A DNA stretch of 64,000 nt from Flavobacterium limicola (GCF_003634755.1 NZ_RBXA01000002.1:62001-126000); one strand, 5' to 3'; counted from the stretch's first letter, positions 8,906 through 19,274 are shown. A program made the numbers and translations. Notes: a model not told the origin generated them from the sequence alone.

Positions 8906-10999
8906 ATGAACAAAGCCATTTATATAGCGACAAGCGAAGAAAATAGCGGTAAGTCGATCATCACATTAGGACTGATGAGTATGCTTATTGGCAAAACTGC
9001 CAAAGTGGGGTATTTCAGGCCAATTATTGAGGACACTGAAGAAGGAGGATTTGACAATCATATCGAAACGGTTATTGGTCATTTTGGTTTGGATATCGAG
9101 TTTGAAGATGCGTTTGCCATTACAAAAAGTAAATTAATCAAGAAAAAGAATAAAGGGAAAATAGGGGAAGTTCTCGATTTAATTATTGAAAAATATAAGA
9201 AATTAGAGGAACGTTTTGATTTTGTTTTGGTCGAAGGAACGGGATTCAGTGGGGAAGGAACGGTGATAGAATTAGACATGAATGTTCTGATTGCTAAAAA
9301 TCTGGGAATCCCAACGATTATTGTAGGTTCCGGAGTAGGCAAAACACTGGAAGAATTATTAGACAGTTTGTATCTCGCTTATGATTCGTTCAAAGTGAAG
9401 GATGTAGAGGTATTGGCCGTAATTGCCAACAAAGTGCAACACGAAAATATTGACATAGTAACTACTGGTTTAAGAAAAAGTTTGCCTGAAAGCGTAATGG
9501 TAAACGCGATTCCGTTAATCCATAATTTGAATAATCCAACAGTTCAGGAAATCGTAAACGAGTTGGATGCTAAAGTTTTATTTGGCTCGGCACACTTAAA
9601 CAACCAAACCGGAAATTTTAGCGTTGGCGCCATGCAATTGTGTAATTATTTGTTGCACTTGAAAGAGAATAGCCTAGTGATTACTCCTGGAGATCGTGCC
9701 GATATTATTTTAGGAGCCTTACAAGCTAATGAATCCGTGAATTATCCAACAATTTCAGGCATTGTTTTGACAGGAAATATTTTGCCGGAGATCAGTATTT
9801 TGAAATTGATAGAAGGACTTTCGACAATTGTTCCGATTATTGCCGTGGAAGAAGGGACTTATTTTATTACCAATAAAATAGGTTCTATTAAATCTAAAAT
9901 TTACGCAAACAACAAGCAGAAGATTGAAATTTCGATTACGACTTTCGAAAAATATGTAGACTTAGACAACTTGGCTGAAAAGCTAATTACTTTTGAAGCA
10001 GAAGGAATGACCCCAAAAATGTTTCAGTATAATTTAGTAAAAAGAGCCAGACAACACAGGAAACACATTGTCCTGCCGGAAGGGAATGATGATAGAATTA
10101 TTATGGCGGCATCCCGTTTATTAGAAATGGATGTGGTGGATATTTCGATTATTGGCAACAAGAAACAAATAGAAAGTAAAGTTGCGGAATTGGGTTTGTT
10201 TTTTGATTTTTCCAAAGTACAAATCATTAATCCGATAGAATCTGAGCATTATGATGATTATGTAAACACGTATTACGAGTTGCGTAAAGCGAAAAATGTA
10301 ACGTTAGGAATGGCAAAAGATTTGATGGAAGATGTTTCGTATTTTGGTACGATGATGGTGTACAAAGGTCACGCTGACGGTATGGTTTCCGGTGCAGCGC
10401 ATACTACGCAACATACCATTTTACCGGCGTTGCAATTCATTAAAACAAAACCAAATTCATCAGTAGTTTCATCGGTATTTTTCATGTGTTTAGAGGACAG
10501 AGTTTCAGTTTTTGGAGATTGCGCCATTAACCCAAATCCTACTGCGGAACAGTTGGCAGAAATTGCCATTTCATCTGCGGATTCTAGTTTGGCTTTTGGA
10601 ATTGAACCAAAAATCGCCATGCTTTCCTACTCATCCGGTTCTTCAGGAAAAGGAGATGAAGTAGATAAAGTGCGGACTGCAACTGAAATAGTGAGAAAAA
10701 AACGCCCTGATTTAAAGATTGAAGGTCCTATTCAGTATGATGCTGCGGTTGATATGGCTGTTGGGAAAAGTAAAATGCCAAATTCAGAAGTGGCAGGGCA
10801 AGCCAGCGTTCTAATTTTTCCGGATTTAAATACAGGAAATAATACTTATAAAGCAGTGCAAAGGGAAACTGGTGCATTAGCAATTGGTCCGATGTTACAA
10901 GGATTGAACAAGCCGGTTAATGATTTAAGCCGTGGTTGTACGGTAGATGATATTATAAATACAGTCGTGATTACGGCGATTCAAGCACAAGGATTATAA
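8906..10999 (+). CDS. pta: Phosphate acetyltransferase (long form)
   Basis: Converts acetyl-CoA and phosphate to acetyl phosphate and CoA, the first step of the Pta-AckA acetate pathway. The 697-residue protein is the long form: an N-terminal P-loop-like BioD/CobQ domain (IYIATSEENSGKSIITLG), a central DRTGG domain (about 210-320), and the C-terminal catalytic PTA_PTB domain (about 370-695) with SYSSGSSGKGDEVDKVR and the FPDLNTGNNTYKAVQR signature. The next gene, ackA, begins two bases after its stop codon, so the two are co-transcribed and translationally close. Confidence 0.97.
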   Translation: MNKAIYIATSEENSGKSIITLGLMSMLIGKTAKVGYFRPIIEDTEEGGFDNHIETVIGHFGLDIEFEDAFAITKSKLIKKKNKGKIGEVLDLIIEKYKKLEERFDFVLVEGTGFSGEGTVIELDMNVLIAKNLGIPTIIVGSGVGKTLEELLDSLYLAYDSFKVKDVEVLAVIANKVQHENIDIVTTGLRKSLPESVMVNAIPLIHNLNNPTVQEIVNELDAKVLFGSAHLNNQTGNFSVGAMQLCNYLLHLKENSLVITPGDRADIILGALQANESVNYPTISGIVLTGNILPEISILKLIEGLSTIVPIIAVEEGTYFITNKIGSIKSKIYANNKQKIEISITTFEKYVDLDNLAEKLITFEAEGMTPKMFQYNLVKRARQHRKHIVLPEGNDDRIIMAASRLLEMDVVDISIIGNKKQIESKVAELGLFFDFSKVQIINPIESEHYDDYVNTYYELRKAKNVTLGMAKDLMEDVSYFGTMMVYKGHADGMVSGAAHTTQHTILPALQFIKTKPNSSVVSSVFFMCLEDRVSVFGDCAINPNPTAEQLAEIAISSADSSLAFGIEPKIAMLSYSSGSSGKGDEVDKVRTATEIVRKKRPDLKIEGPIQYDAAVDMAVGKSKMPNSEVAGQASVLIFPDLNTGNNTYKAVQRETGALAIGPMLQGLNKPVNDLSRGCTVDDIINTVVITAIQAQGL

Positions 11000-11000
11000 A

Positions 11001-12200
11001 ATGAAAATAGTAATTATAAACTCAGGGAGTTCCTCCATAAAATACCAATTAATTAACATGCCGGCGAATGAAGTGATTTGTTCGGGGATGATTGATAGAA
11101 TAGGATTGGAAACTTCAAACCTTACTTACGTAACGGATACGACTAAATTAGAAGAAACGTTGCCTATTGCAAACCATAAAATAGGATTAGAAAAGATCGC
11201 TAAGTTGCTGATGGATGAAAAAGTGGGGGTGATTAAAAGCACAGAAGAAATAGAGGCGGTCGGACATCGTGTGGTACATGGCGGAAGCGCTTTTTCCAAT
11301 ACGGTAGTTATTACAACTGAAGTAAAAGACAAAATCAGGCAGCTTTTTGATTTAGCGCCTCTGCATAATCCTGCCAATTTAGAAGGGATAAATGTGGCGG
11401 AAGAAATTTTTAGTTTAGCACAACAAGTGGCCGTTTTTGATACTGCTTTTCATCAAACAATTCCTGTTGTAGCGCATAAATATGCGGTACCAAATTATCT
11501 TTTGACGGAAAATAAGATTCGTGTTTACGGATTTCACGGTACAAGTCACAAATACGTTTCGGAAAATGCGATTCGTTATTTAGAACATAACACGAAGAAT
11601 AAAGGGTCTAAAATTATCACGATACATTTAGGGAACGGTTGCAGTATGACCGCAATAAAAGATGGGAAAAGTATTGATCATACATTGGGTTTTGGTCCAA
11701 TGAACGGATTAATTATGGGTACCCGAAGCGGAGATGTGGATCAATCCGTAATATTTTATTTGGTAAATACTTTGGGTTATTCGCTTGAAGCCGTGAATAC
11801 AATGTTGCAAAAACAAAGCGGAATGCTGGGGCTTACCGGTTACAGCGATTTACGAGATATTGAAGCCAATGCGGAGAATGGAAATGCGGATTGTCAATTG
11901 GCTTTAGCCATGAATGCGTATCGAATTAAGAAATATATTGGTTCTTATTCAGCCGTTTTAAATGGACTCGACGCCATTATTTTTACGGCTGGGATTGGAG
12001 AAAACTCTTCTTATATCCGGAAATTAGTGTGTACGGATATGGATTATTTTGGAATAGCATTGGATGCTTCCAAAAATGAAATTCGCTCGAAAGAAATTAG
12101 AGAAATCAACACAGCAGAATCCAAGACTAAAATATTGGTAATTCCTACCAATGAGGAAATCGAAATTGCCAATCAGGTTCACCATTTGCTGTTGAATTAA
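11001..12200 (+). CDS. ackA: Acetate kinase
   Basis: Transfers phosphate between acetyl phosphate and ADP, yielding acetate and ATP; also runs in reverse. The 399-residue length is typical. Family signatures are present: the N-terminal VIINSGSSSIKY phosphate-binding strand, VGHRVVHGG, the ATP-site segment IITIHLGNGCSMTAI, GFGPMNGLIMGTRSGDVDQS, and FTAGIGENSSYIR near the C-terminus. It is directly downstream of pta (one-base gap), giving a complete acetate fermentation/overflow module. A weak terminator follows. Confidence 0.98.
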   Translation: MKIVIINSGSSSIKYQLINMPANEVICSGMIDRIGLETSNLTYVTDTTKLEETLPIANHKIGLEKIAKLLMDEKVGVIKSTEEIEAVGHRVVHGGSAFSNTVVITTEVKDKIRQLFDLAPLHNPANLEGINVAEEIFSLAQQVAVFDTAFHQTIPVVAHKYAVPNYLLTENKIRVYGFHGTSHKYVSENAIRYLEHNTKNKGSKIITIHLGNGCSMTAIKDGKSIDHTLGFGPMNGLIMGTRSGDVDQSVIFYLVNTLGYSLEAVNTMLQKQSGMLGLTGYSDLRDIEANAENGNADCQLALAMNAYRIKKYIGSYSAVLNGLDAIIFTAGIGENSSYIRKLVCTDMDYFGIALDASKNEIRSKEIREINTAESKTKILVIPTNEEIEIANQVHHLLLN

Positions 12201-12334
12201 AACAAAAGCAATATAATAAGATCTCCTTGATTTAGACTTTTTATATACAGTTAAATTATATTTTAAATAGATATCAATGGGTTAAATTTAATTTTTATTA
12301 AGTTAATTCTTAAAATTAAAAACAATTTATTACC

Positions 12335-12359
12335 ACTACAAGGTTGTAGTTTTTTTTTA
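12335..12359 (+). terminator. Probable ackA terminator
   Basis: Short stem ACTAC / GTAGT (extendable through AA/TT) followed by nine T. The stem is short, so confidence is moderate. Confidence 0.5.
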
Positions 12360-12416
12360 ATAAAATAGTATTAGATTAATAATTAGTTTTGATTTAATAA
12401 ATTAACAAATAACCAG

Positions 12417-14513
12417 ATGAGATATTTATTTTCTGTTTTTTTCGTTTTTGCAACGGGATTACTTCATGCACAAAACGTACAATCTCCCTCGAATAAAATT
12501 GCGGTCAATTTTAAATTATTAGGAAATGGGAAACCTGCATATACGGTAAATTATAAAAACAAAGCAGTCGTTTTAGAAAGCGCTTTAGGTATTAAATTAA
12601 AGGAAAAACTAGCTTTAGACGCAAATTTTGAAATACTGACTTCAAAAACTTCTAGTTTCAACGACTCTTGGAAACCAGTTTTAGGGGAGCAATCCAGTAT
12701 TAAAAATCACTATAATGAACTTAATATTTCGCTTATCAACAAGGAAACTAAGGTAAAAATGAATATCATTTTTAGAGTTTTTGATGAAGGAGTTGCGTTC
12801 AGATACGATTTTCCAAAACAAGCGGAGTTGAATTATTTCATCATTTCTGATGAGGTTACACAATTCAATTTAACCGAAAACAATAAAGTATTCTGGATTC
12901 CAGGAGATTTCGACAGTAATGAGTACGAATACAATGAAACTAAATTTTCTGATATTGATAACAGCAAAATCAATATGAACAACGGAATTGGAGTAAAATC
13001 AATTCCAGGGAAATACATGGTTCAAACGCCGTTAATGATGAAAGCGCCATCAGGTTTGTATCTCAATATTTTTGAGGCTGCAGTTGTCAATTATCCAGTC
13101 ATGCATTTGAATGCTGATGTCACAAATTATAAATTAAAAGCCGAATTAGTTCCGAACGGTATTGGTGACAAAGCTTATTTGCAAACACCCTGCGTATCGC
13201 CTTGGAGAACTATTATGATTAGTGATGATGCCAGAGATATTGTGGCTTCCAAAATGATTTTGAACCTAAACGAACCGTCAAAATTAGAAGATACTTCTTG
13301 GATAAAACCCATGAAATATGTTGGAATTTGGTGGGAAATGCACGTAGGGAAATCTACTTGGGATTATGCCGGTTCTCAAAACGCCACTAATTTTGCAGAT
13401 GCACCAAAAGCATCGGGGAAACACGGTGCTACTACCGAAAATACCAAACGATACATTGATTTTGCTGCAAAAAATGGTTTTGATGGCGTATTGGTAGAGG
13501 GTTGGAATGTAGGTTGGGAGGATTGGAATGGAAACTGGAAAGAGGAAGTTTTTGACTTTACAACACCATATCCGGATTTTGATATTGCAGCTCTTTCGGC
13601 TTATGCCAAAGAAAAAAATGTCAAAATGATTATGCATCATGAAACATCAGGTTCTGTCAGTAATTATGAAAGGCACTTGGATCGCGCTTTTGATTTGATG
13701 AAAAAATACGAATATCCAGCAGTAAAGTCTGGATATGTGGGTAAAATCATTCCGCGTGGCGAATTTCATGACGGACAATCAATGGTGAATCATTTCAATT
13801 TTGTGGTAAAACGCGCTGCGGATTACAAGATCATGATTAACTCTCATGAATCGTCAAGACCAACCGGTTTTGGAAGAACGTATCCTAATTATATCGCTGC
13901 CGAAGCAGCTCGTGGGAATGAATTCAATGCATGGAGCGTTGGAAATCCACCGATGCACGAAACTATTTTGCCTTTTACAAGACAACTGGGTGGGCCTATG
14001 GATTATACGCCGGGAATTTTCGAAATCAAAATGAGTTATTATGATAAAAATAAAACGGAGCAGGTTCATACCACTTTAGCCAAACAACTGGCTTTGTACG
14101 TTACAATGTATTCTCCGTTGCAAATGGCGGCCGATTTATTAGAAAATTACGAGAAATACCCAGATGCGTTTCAGTTTATCAAAGACGTTGAAATGGATTG
14201 GGATGAAAGCAAATATTTAGAAGCGGAACCAGGCGATTATCTTACGGTTGCCCGAAAAACCAAAGGAAAAGAAACTTGGTTTTTAGGAGCAATCACAGAT
14301 GAGAATGCCAGAACATCAGAAATAAAATTAGACTTCCTGACCAAAGGAAAAAAATATAAAGCTATTATTTATGAAGATGCGAAAGATGCCGATTGGAAGA
14401 ACAATCCAATTGCTTATAAAATAAGAACAATGACAGTGACGAGCAAATCAAAAATCAAATTGAATTTGGCTCCGGGTGGAGGAACGGCAATTAGTTTTGA
14501 ACCAATAAATTAA
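12417..14513 (+). CDS. Glycoside hydrolase family 97 (SusB-like alpha-glucosidase)
   Basis: Exported glycosidase of 698 residues with a signal peptide ending at LLHAQ. The order is an N-terminal beta-sandwich (GH97_N, about 25-280), a TIM barrel (about 290-560) with GVLVEGWNVGWEDWNGNW, and a C-terminal beta domain. Glu residues in HHETSG (about 408) and SHESSRPTG (about 477) fit the inverting SusB-type subgroup rather than the retaining alpha-galactosidase subgroup, which uses an Asp nucleophile. Expected to release glucose from alpha-glucans in the periplasm. No susC/susD, regulator or other glycan gene lies beside it, so it is not part of a visible utilisation locus. Confidence 0.92.
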   Translation: MRYLFSVFFVFATGLLHAQNVQSPSNKIAVNFKLLGNGKPAYTVNYKNKAVVLESALGIKLKEKLALDANFEILTSKTSSFNDSWKPVLGEQSSIKNHYNELNISLINKETKVKMNIIFRVFDEGVAFRYDFPKQAELNYFIISDEVTQFNLTENNKVFWIPGDFDSNEYEYNETKFSDIDNSKINMNNGIGVKSIPGKYMVQTPLMMKAPSGLYLNIFEAAVVNYPVMHLNADVTNYKLKAELVPNGIGDKAYLQTPCVSPWRTIMISDDARDIVASKMILNLNEPSKLEDTSWIKPMKYVGIWWEMHVGKSTWDYAGSQNATNFADAPKASGKHGATTENTKRYIDFAAKNGFDGVLVEGWNVGWEDWNGNWKEEVFDFTTPYPDFDIAALSAYAKEKNVKMIMHHETSGSVSNYERHLDRAFDLMKKYEYPAVKSGYVGKIIPRGEFHDGQSMVNHFNFVVKRAADYKIMINSHESSRPTGFGRTYPNYIAAEAARGNEFNAWSVGNPPMHETILPFTRQLGGPMDYTPGIFEIKMSYYDKNKTEQVHTTLAKQLALYVTMYSPLQMAADLLENYEKYPDAFQFIKDVEMDWDESKYLEAEPGDYLTVARKTKGKETWFLGAITDENARTSEIKLDFLTKGKKYKAIIYEDAKDADWKNNPIAYKIRTMTVTSKSKIKLNLAPGGGTAISFEPIN

Positions 14514-14520
14514 TAAGGAT

Positions 14521-14559
14521 ATCCTGCAAGAGCTTTAAACTTGCAGGATTTTTTTTTTG
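14521..14559 (+). terminator. GH97 gene terminator
   Basis: Perfect 10-base stem ATCCTGCAAG / CTTGCAGGAT followed by a long T run. Confidence 0.92.
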
Positions 14560-14655
14560 AATCTAACATAAAATATTCGTTAAGAATTACGAAATTGCGA
14601 CAGCAACCAAAACCAAAATTATAAAGAAGAATATCAAAAAAGACCTCAATTTATT

Positions 14656-16035
14656 ATGAAAAAATCAATTGTTTTAGCAGCACTTTTATTTGGTGGAATC
14701 ACCGTATTCGCGCAAACTAAAGACGAACAAGCGTTAAAAGATATTTACAAATCATCCCTGACCAATGCCAAATGTTATCCTTGGCTGGACCATTTGTCGA
14801 ATACAATCGGATCCCGATTATCAGGTTCCGCAGGAGCTGAAAAAGCGGTTTTGTATGCCAAAGCACAATTGGAAACACTGGGTTTAAACAAAGTCTACCT
14901 TCAGGAAGTAATGGTGCCAAAATGGGTTCGTGGCGAAAAGGAAATCGGGTATTTACAACTGGGAAAACAAAAGATTGATTTCCCAATTTGTGCCTTAGGA
15001 GGTTCTGTAGCAACACCAAAAGCTGGATTGAATGCCAATGTGATAGAAGTAAAAAGTTTAGAAGAATTAGCCGCTCTTGGCGAAGCAAAAGTAAAAGGGA
15101 AAATAGTTTTTTTTAACAGACCCATGAATCCTGAATTTGTAGAAACATTTAAGGCTTACAGTGGTTGCGTGGATCAGAGATCATCAGGAGCCAGAGAAGC
15201 TGGGAAACTGGGCGCTTTGGCAGTGATTGTTCGTTCAATGAACTTAAGATTAGATGATTTCCCGCATACAGGTGCAACTAATTATGGCGACATTGCAAAA
15301 GAACAACGCATTCCAGCAACTGCTATTAGTACCAATGGTGCCGAACTCTTAAGTAAAAGTTTGAGAACCAATCCCAATGCAACTTTTTACTTGAAACAAT
15401 CTTGTGAAACATTTGCTGATGTTTTATCCTATAATGTTGTTGGCGAAATGACCGGTTCTGAGCATCCTGAAAGAATAATGGTCGTTGGTGGGCATCTTGA
15501 TTCTTGGGATCTTGGAGATGGTTCTCACGATGATGGCGCAGGATGTGTCCAAAGTATGGAAGTGTTGAATATCTTCAAAAATATTGGATACAAGCCTAAA
15601 AATACGTTGCGTGTGGTTTTGTTTATGAACGAGGAAAACGGTGTTCGAGGCGGAAAAGAATATGAAAAACAGTCCAATAAAAACAATGAAAATCACATTT
15701 TTGCTTTAGAAAGTGATTCGGGTGGATTTTCTCCAAGAGGTTTTTCAATTGAAGCTGATGAAGCTAATTTTAATAAAATCAGTAGTTGGGCAACATTATT
15801 TGAACCCTATTTAATTCACAAATTTGTAAAAGGACATTCCGGAGTTGATATTGGTCCTTTACAATCCAATCACATCGTAAAAGTGGGATTACAGCCGGAT
15901 TCTCAGCGTTATTTTGATTATCATCATGCTGCAAATGACACTTTTGATGCTGTCAATAAAAGAGAGTTGGAACTTGGAGCGGCAGCAATGACTTCTTTAC
16001 TTTATCTTATGGATCAGAATGATGTAGTAAAATAA
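14656..16035 (+). CDS. M28-family zinc aminopeptidase/carboxypeptidase Q-like
   Basis: Exported peptidase of 459 residues with a signal peptide ending at TVFAQ. A PA-like insertion (about 120-260) precedes the M28 catalytic core. Co-catalytic zinc ligands and catalytic residues are visible in order: GHLDSWDLGDG (His/Asp about 279-281), SHDDGAG (bridging Asp), NEENG (catalytic Glu and ligand, about 325), ESDSGG (about 352) and DYHHA (His about 421). The domain pattern resembles carboxypeptidase Q/PGCP. Likely degrades peptides in the periplasm. It stands as a single gene between two other transcription units. Confidence 0.92.
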   Translation: MKKSIVLAALLFGGITVFAQTKDEQALKDIYKSSLTNAKCYPWLDHLSNTIGSRLSGSAGAEKAVLYAKAQLETLGLNKVYLQEVMVPKWVRGEKEIGYLQLGKQKIDFPICALGGSVATPKAGLNANVIEVKSLEELAALGEAKVKGKIVFFNRPMNPEFVETFKAYSGCVDQRSSGAREAGKLGALAVIVRSMNLRLDDFPHTGATNYGDIAKEQRIPATAISTNGAELLSKSLRTNPNATFYLKQSCETFADVLSYNVVGEMTGSEHPERIMVVGGHLDSWDLGDGSHDDGAGCVQSMEVLNIFKNIGYKPKNTLRVVLFMNEENGVRGGKEYEKQSNKNNENHIFALESDSGGFSPRGFSIEADEANFNKISSWATLFEPYLIHKFVKGHSGVDIGPLQSNHIVKVGLQPDSQRYFDYHHAANDTFDAVNKRELELGAAAMTSLLYLMDQNDVVK

Positions 16036-16071
16036 AAAAACTTTAATTTGAAGTTGCTAAATTCAGTTTTT

Positions 16072-17166
16072 TCAATATTTGAAAGAAATAGTGAATTTAG
16101 CACCTTCATTTATTTTACTCTCCACCGCAATTCTGCCGCCTAGGCTAGTAATATGATTATAAACTAAATAGAGTCCTATGCCGTTACTGTCGCTATTGCT
16201 ATGAAATTTTTCGTACAATCCAAAAATCTTATCCCGCACTTTATCCATATCGAAACCAAGTCCATTATCAGAAAAAATTAATTGATTTACTCCATTGACT
16301 TTTTTTGAGTGGATAGTTATAACTGGTACATGATGTGGTTTTGCATATTTAATAGAATTGGTTACTAAATTCAAAAAAATACTTTTGATATATGCTTTGT
16401 TAAAAGTAACATTTTCAAAAGCTGAAAAGTCAACATTAATTACGGCTTTTGAATCTTGGACTAAAGAACTTATAGAAATTAGGACTTCTTTCAGTGATTC
16501 ATTTAAATTTATTTCTTCTATTTGAGTATTGATACTCTCATTTTCTACTAATTCATCAATGGAATTACTTAATGTTTGTTTTAAATTTTCACTGGTTAAT
16601 TTAAGAATGTTTATCAGTTCTAATGTTTCAGGATCATTGATTTTTGAAACATCAATAAGACTGAAAACAGAAAGTAAGTTGTTAATAGGTGACTTTAAAT
16701 CATGGGATGTTTTATGAGATAAAACGGTAAGTTCTTTATTGATTTGGGTCAAATTTGCAAGGAGTAGATTACGTTCTTCTTCGATTTTTTTTTTATGGGT
16801 GATATTTTTTGCAATTGCGTACACTAATTTTTCGGACTCGACAGGCATTGATGTCCAAGATAACCAAACAATTTCGCCGCTTTTAGTCAAATACCGATTT
16901 TCAAAATTCAAAAGAGGCTTATTTTTATATACTTGTTCCCTAGTTTCGATAGTAATTTTAAGATCTGGAGCATAAACAAAACTGCTTATGGGTTTTGCAT
17001 ACAATTCTTCATCAGTATATCCCAATAATTTTGAGACAGCGGGATTTATTCTTTTGAAATAGCCATCAAATCCTGCAATGCAAATAAAATCTGCTGATAT
17101 ATTAAAGAAATTATCAAAGTGATAGTCCGTTTTTAAAGAAGAAATTGAGGCGTTATTTTCGGTCAT
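16072..17166 (-). CDS. PAS-domain sensor histidine kinase
   Basis: Soluble two-component kinase of 364 residues without clear membrane segments or signal peptide. The N-terminal PAS/PAC domain (about 15-128, FNISADFICIAGFDGYFKRINPAVSKLLGY...) is followed by a HisKA-type dimerisation helix with LSHKTSHDLKSPINNL (phospho-acceptor His155). A HATPase_c domain carries the N box (NLVTNSIKYA), G1 box (FSDNGLGFDMDKV) and GIGLYLVYNHI. The signal is unknown; PAS suggests redox, oxygen or small-ligand sensing. No response regulator is adjacent, so it is an orphan kinase. Confidence 0.93.
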   Translation of the reverse strand: MTENNASISSLKTDYHFDNFFNISADFICIAGFDGYFKRINPAVSKLLGYTDEELYAKPISSFVYAPDLKITIETREQVYKNKPLLNFENRYLTKSGEIVWLSWTSMPVESEKLVYAIAKNITHKKKIEEERNLLLANLTQINKELTVLSHKTSHDLKSPINNLLSVFSLIDVSKINDPETLELINILKLTSENLKQTLSNSIDELVENESINTQIEEINLNESLKEVLISISSLVQDSKAVINVDFSAFENVTFNKAYIKSIFLNLVTNSIKYAKPHHVPVITIHSKKVNGVNQLIFSDNGLGFDMDKVRDKIFGLYEKFHSNSDSNGIGLYLVYNHITSLGGRIAVESKINEGAKFTISFKY

Positions 17167-17380
17167 TTATAATTTTAAAAAATTATTTAGTGCTAAAGAA
17201 ATCCGACTTTAAATAAAAAAGTCTGATGGATAAATTTAGCTAATTATAATTAAAAAAAAGAAAAAAAAGAAAAACAATTCTACTGTTATTGATTCTGTAG
17301 ATTTTGATTATTTTAAATATAAATTCATAAAAAAAAGCCATCATAAATGATAGCTTTGATAATTTTTGATTGAGGATGAA

Positions 17381-18226
17381 TTAAATTCTAAAAATTCCAC
17401 CCAAGGCAATGATTCTCTGAAAAAAGAAAAAATCTTGTGAAGCACTGTCATCTGTACTTTGTGTAGTTCGAATGTCTTGCATATTAATATAGCCACCTTT
17501 AAGCTCTCCTTGAATATAAAAGTGTTTGAAAAAAGTAACATTCAATCCAGCTTTCAAAGAAGTTCCAAAACCCGAAACATGAAAATCATCATGACGTTCT
17601 TTTCCTAATAAGGTTGTGTTCGTTTTTGGATATAAAAGTCCAAAACCAACTCCTTCAGTTAAATTGATTTGAATTTTATCGGTATTTTCAATTTTGAAAA
17701 TAGATGAAATATCATCATGTCGAGAAAACTCTGTATTCACATAATTCAAACCATCGGTATGCTCATACTTTAGAAATTCTTCAGTCAAAAGCACTCGGTT
17801 ATTCGCCAACAATTCATCATAAGATCCCGGATTTGGATAATACCCATTGATGTCAACAGCCTTATTTTGCGACATCACATATTTCATGTGATCCACACCT
17901 ATTGCAACACTATAATGGTCACTTATGAAATACCCCATTCTAAAATTAGTTTGAGGAATAGTCATTCTGGCGGGATTAATATAGTCTACATGCCAACCTT
18001 TTGGTTTGTCATGCGCTTGAACATTTTCTAAAGTAAAATTGTAATCTTTACCTCGAAAAGTAATGTCTGATTTGGAGTAACTCTCTCTGTTTCCTCCCCA
18101 TGAAATAAAAAATTTTCCTTTATTATGAGTGGTATATTTATTTTGAATTTCTGTAGTTTCCTGTGCAATTGTGTTATTGGTAAATAAAATAGTAAGGAAT
18201 GCGGAATATAATAAAAAATGTTTCAA
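17381..18226 (-). CDS. Outer-membrane beta-barrel-like protein
   Basis: Exported protein of 281 residues with signal peptide MKHFLLYSAFLTILFTNNTIAQ. The mature part alternates polar and aromatic residues in short strands and ends in an aromatic/hydrophobic GGIFRI, as in small outer-membrane barrels. No named family was recognised with certainty. The only start giving the signal peptide is a TTG (18224-18226). It lies 18 bases downstream of kdsA on the same strand and is likely co-transcribed with it, which suggests an outer-membrane role but does not prove a link to LPS. Confidence 0.7.
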   Translation of the reverse strand: MKHFLLYSAFLTILFTNNTIAQETTEIQNKYTTHNKGKFFISWGGNRESYSKSDITFRGKDYNFTLENVQAHDKPKGWHVDYINPARMTIPQTNFRMGYFISDHYSVAIGVDHMKYVMSQNKAVDINGYYPNPGSYDELLANNRVLLTEEFLKYEHTDGLNYVNTEFSRHDDISSIFKIENTDKIQINLTEGVGFGLLYPKTNTTLLGKERHDDFHVSGFGTSLKAGLNVTFFKHFYIQGELKGGYINMQDIRTTQSTDDSASQDFFFFQRIIALGGIFRI

Positions 18227-18244
18227 TGAATTTGGGGCCTAAAT

Positions 18245-19063
18245 TTAAAATGTATTAATTGTTTTTCTGATAGCGACTAACTTGGTCATTAAGGATTCGA
18301 AATAATCCAAATGCAACATATTTGCACCATCGCTTTTTGCATTAGCAGGATCAAAATGGGTTTCAATAAAAATTCCATCTACACCTACAGCAATACCAGC
18401 TTTGGCAATTGTTTCAATCATATCAGGTCTTCCGCCAGTTACACCTGCTGTTTGGTTGGGTTGTTGCAGCGAGTGCGTAACATCAAGAACAGTAGTAGCG
18501 TATTGTTGCATCGTAGGAATTCCTCTGAAATCAACAATCATATCTTGGTAACCAAACATGGTTCCTCTATCTGTAATCATCACGTTTTCATTGTGACAAT
18601 CCAATACTTTTTGAACTGCATGTTTCATGCTTTCCGGACTCATAAATTGTCCTTTTTTCAAGTTGACCACTTTCCCGGTATTCGCTGCAGCAACGACTAA
18701 ATCAGTTTGACGCACTAAAAAAGCAGGGATTTGCAATACATCAACATATTGAGCCGCCATATCAGCATCTTCATTCGTATGAATATCCGTAACAGTTGGA
18801 ACGTGAAAAGTCTCTGAAACTTTTCTTAAAATTTTCAATGCTTTTTCATCTCCAATTCCTGAAAAACTGTCAATTCTAGAACGGTTTGCTTTCTTGAACG
18901 AACCCTTAAAAACGAAAGGGATTTGTAAATTATCAGTAATACCAACTAGTTTTTCGGCAATTCGCATCGCCATTTCTTCCCCTTCAATGGCACAAGGCCC
19001 AGCTAATAGGAAGAAATTGCCACTATCAGTATATTTGATTTGTGGAATATGTTGTAGGTTCAT
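18245..19063 (-). CDS. kdsA: 3-deoxy-8-phosphooctulonate (KDO-8-P) synthase
   Basis: Condenses phosphoenolpyruvate with arabinose-5-phosphate to give KDO-8-phosphate for the lipid A inner core. The 272-residue length is normal. Conserved segments are FLLAGPCAIEGE, FVFKGSFKKANRSRIDSFSG, TDIHT, VLQIPAFLVRQTDL, NLKKGQFMSP, MITDRGTMFGY and DVTHSLQQPN, ending with IFIETHFDPANAKSDG. It lacks the Cys typical of the metal-dependent class at the N-terminal metal site (KGSFKKANRS, with Asn before Arg), which fits the metal-independent class. A -7 box lies just upstream. Confidence 0.96.
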   Translation of the reverse strand: MNLQHIPQIKYTDSGNFFLLAGPCAIEGEEMAMRIAEKLVGITDNLQIPFVFKGSFKKANRSRIDSFSGIGDEKALKILRKVSETFHVPTVTDIHTNEDADMAAQYVDVLQIPAFLVRQTDLVVAAANTGKVVNLKKGQFMSPESMKHAVQKVLDCHNENVMITDRGTMFGYQDMIVDFRGIPTMQQYATTVLDVTHSLQQPNQTAGVTGGRPDMIETIAKAGIAVGVDGIFIETHFDPANAKSDGANMLHLDYFESLMTKLVAIRKTINTF

Positions 19064-19083
19064 AGTATGATTTTTTAAAGGTG

Positions 19084-19091
19084 CAAAGGTA
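19084..19091 (-). promoter_or_regulatory. -7 promoter box of kdsA
   Basis: TACCTTTG on the minus strand matches TAnnTTTG exactly, 20 bases before the kdsA ATG. Confidence 0.65.
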
Positions 19092-19152
19092 GTTATGATT
19101 TACGATTTACGATTTACGATTTCCAAATAATTTAGGACATTAACTTTTTTTT

Positions 19153-19234
19153 AGGAGCTGTTTCCTGTCTCGTCATTAGGACGAGATTGCAATCTCCCTG
19201 AAAAACGGGAGGATTTTCACTAGCATCAGGGCTA
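19153..19234. repeat. Dispersed intergenic repeat A, copy 1
   Basis: Begins AGGAGCTGTTTCCTG and ends GGATTTTCACTAGCATCAGGGCTA-like. The same borders occur at 33227-33307 with an unrelated middle. Contains internal inverted segments. Confidence 0.65.
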
Positions 19235-19274
19235 GGGAATTGGTTTGCAAGGACATTTTGGGATTCGAAAAATA

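Noticed and set aside
19095-19124. Short tandem GATTTAC-type repeat
   Set aside because: Four units of seven bases without spacers; not a CRISPR array, and likely slippage in an intergenic stretch.
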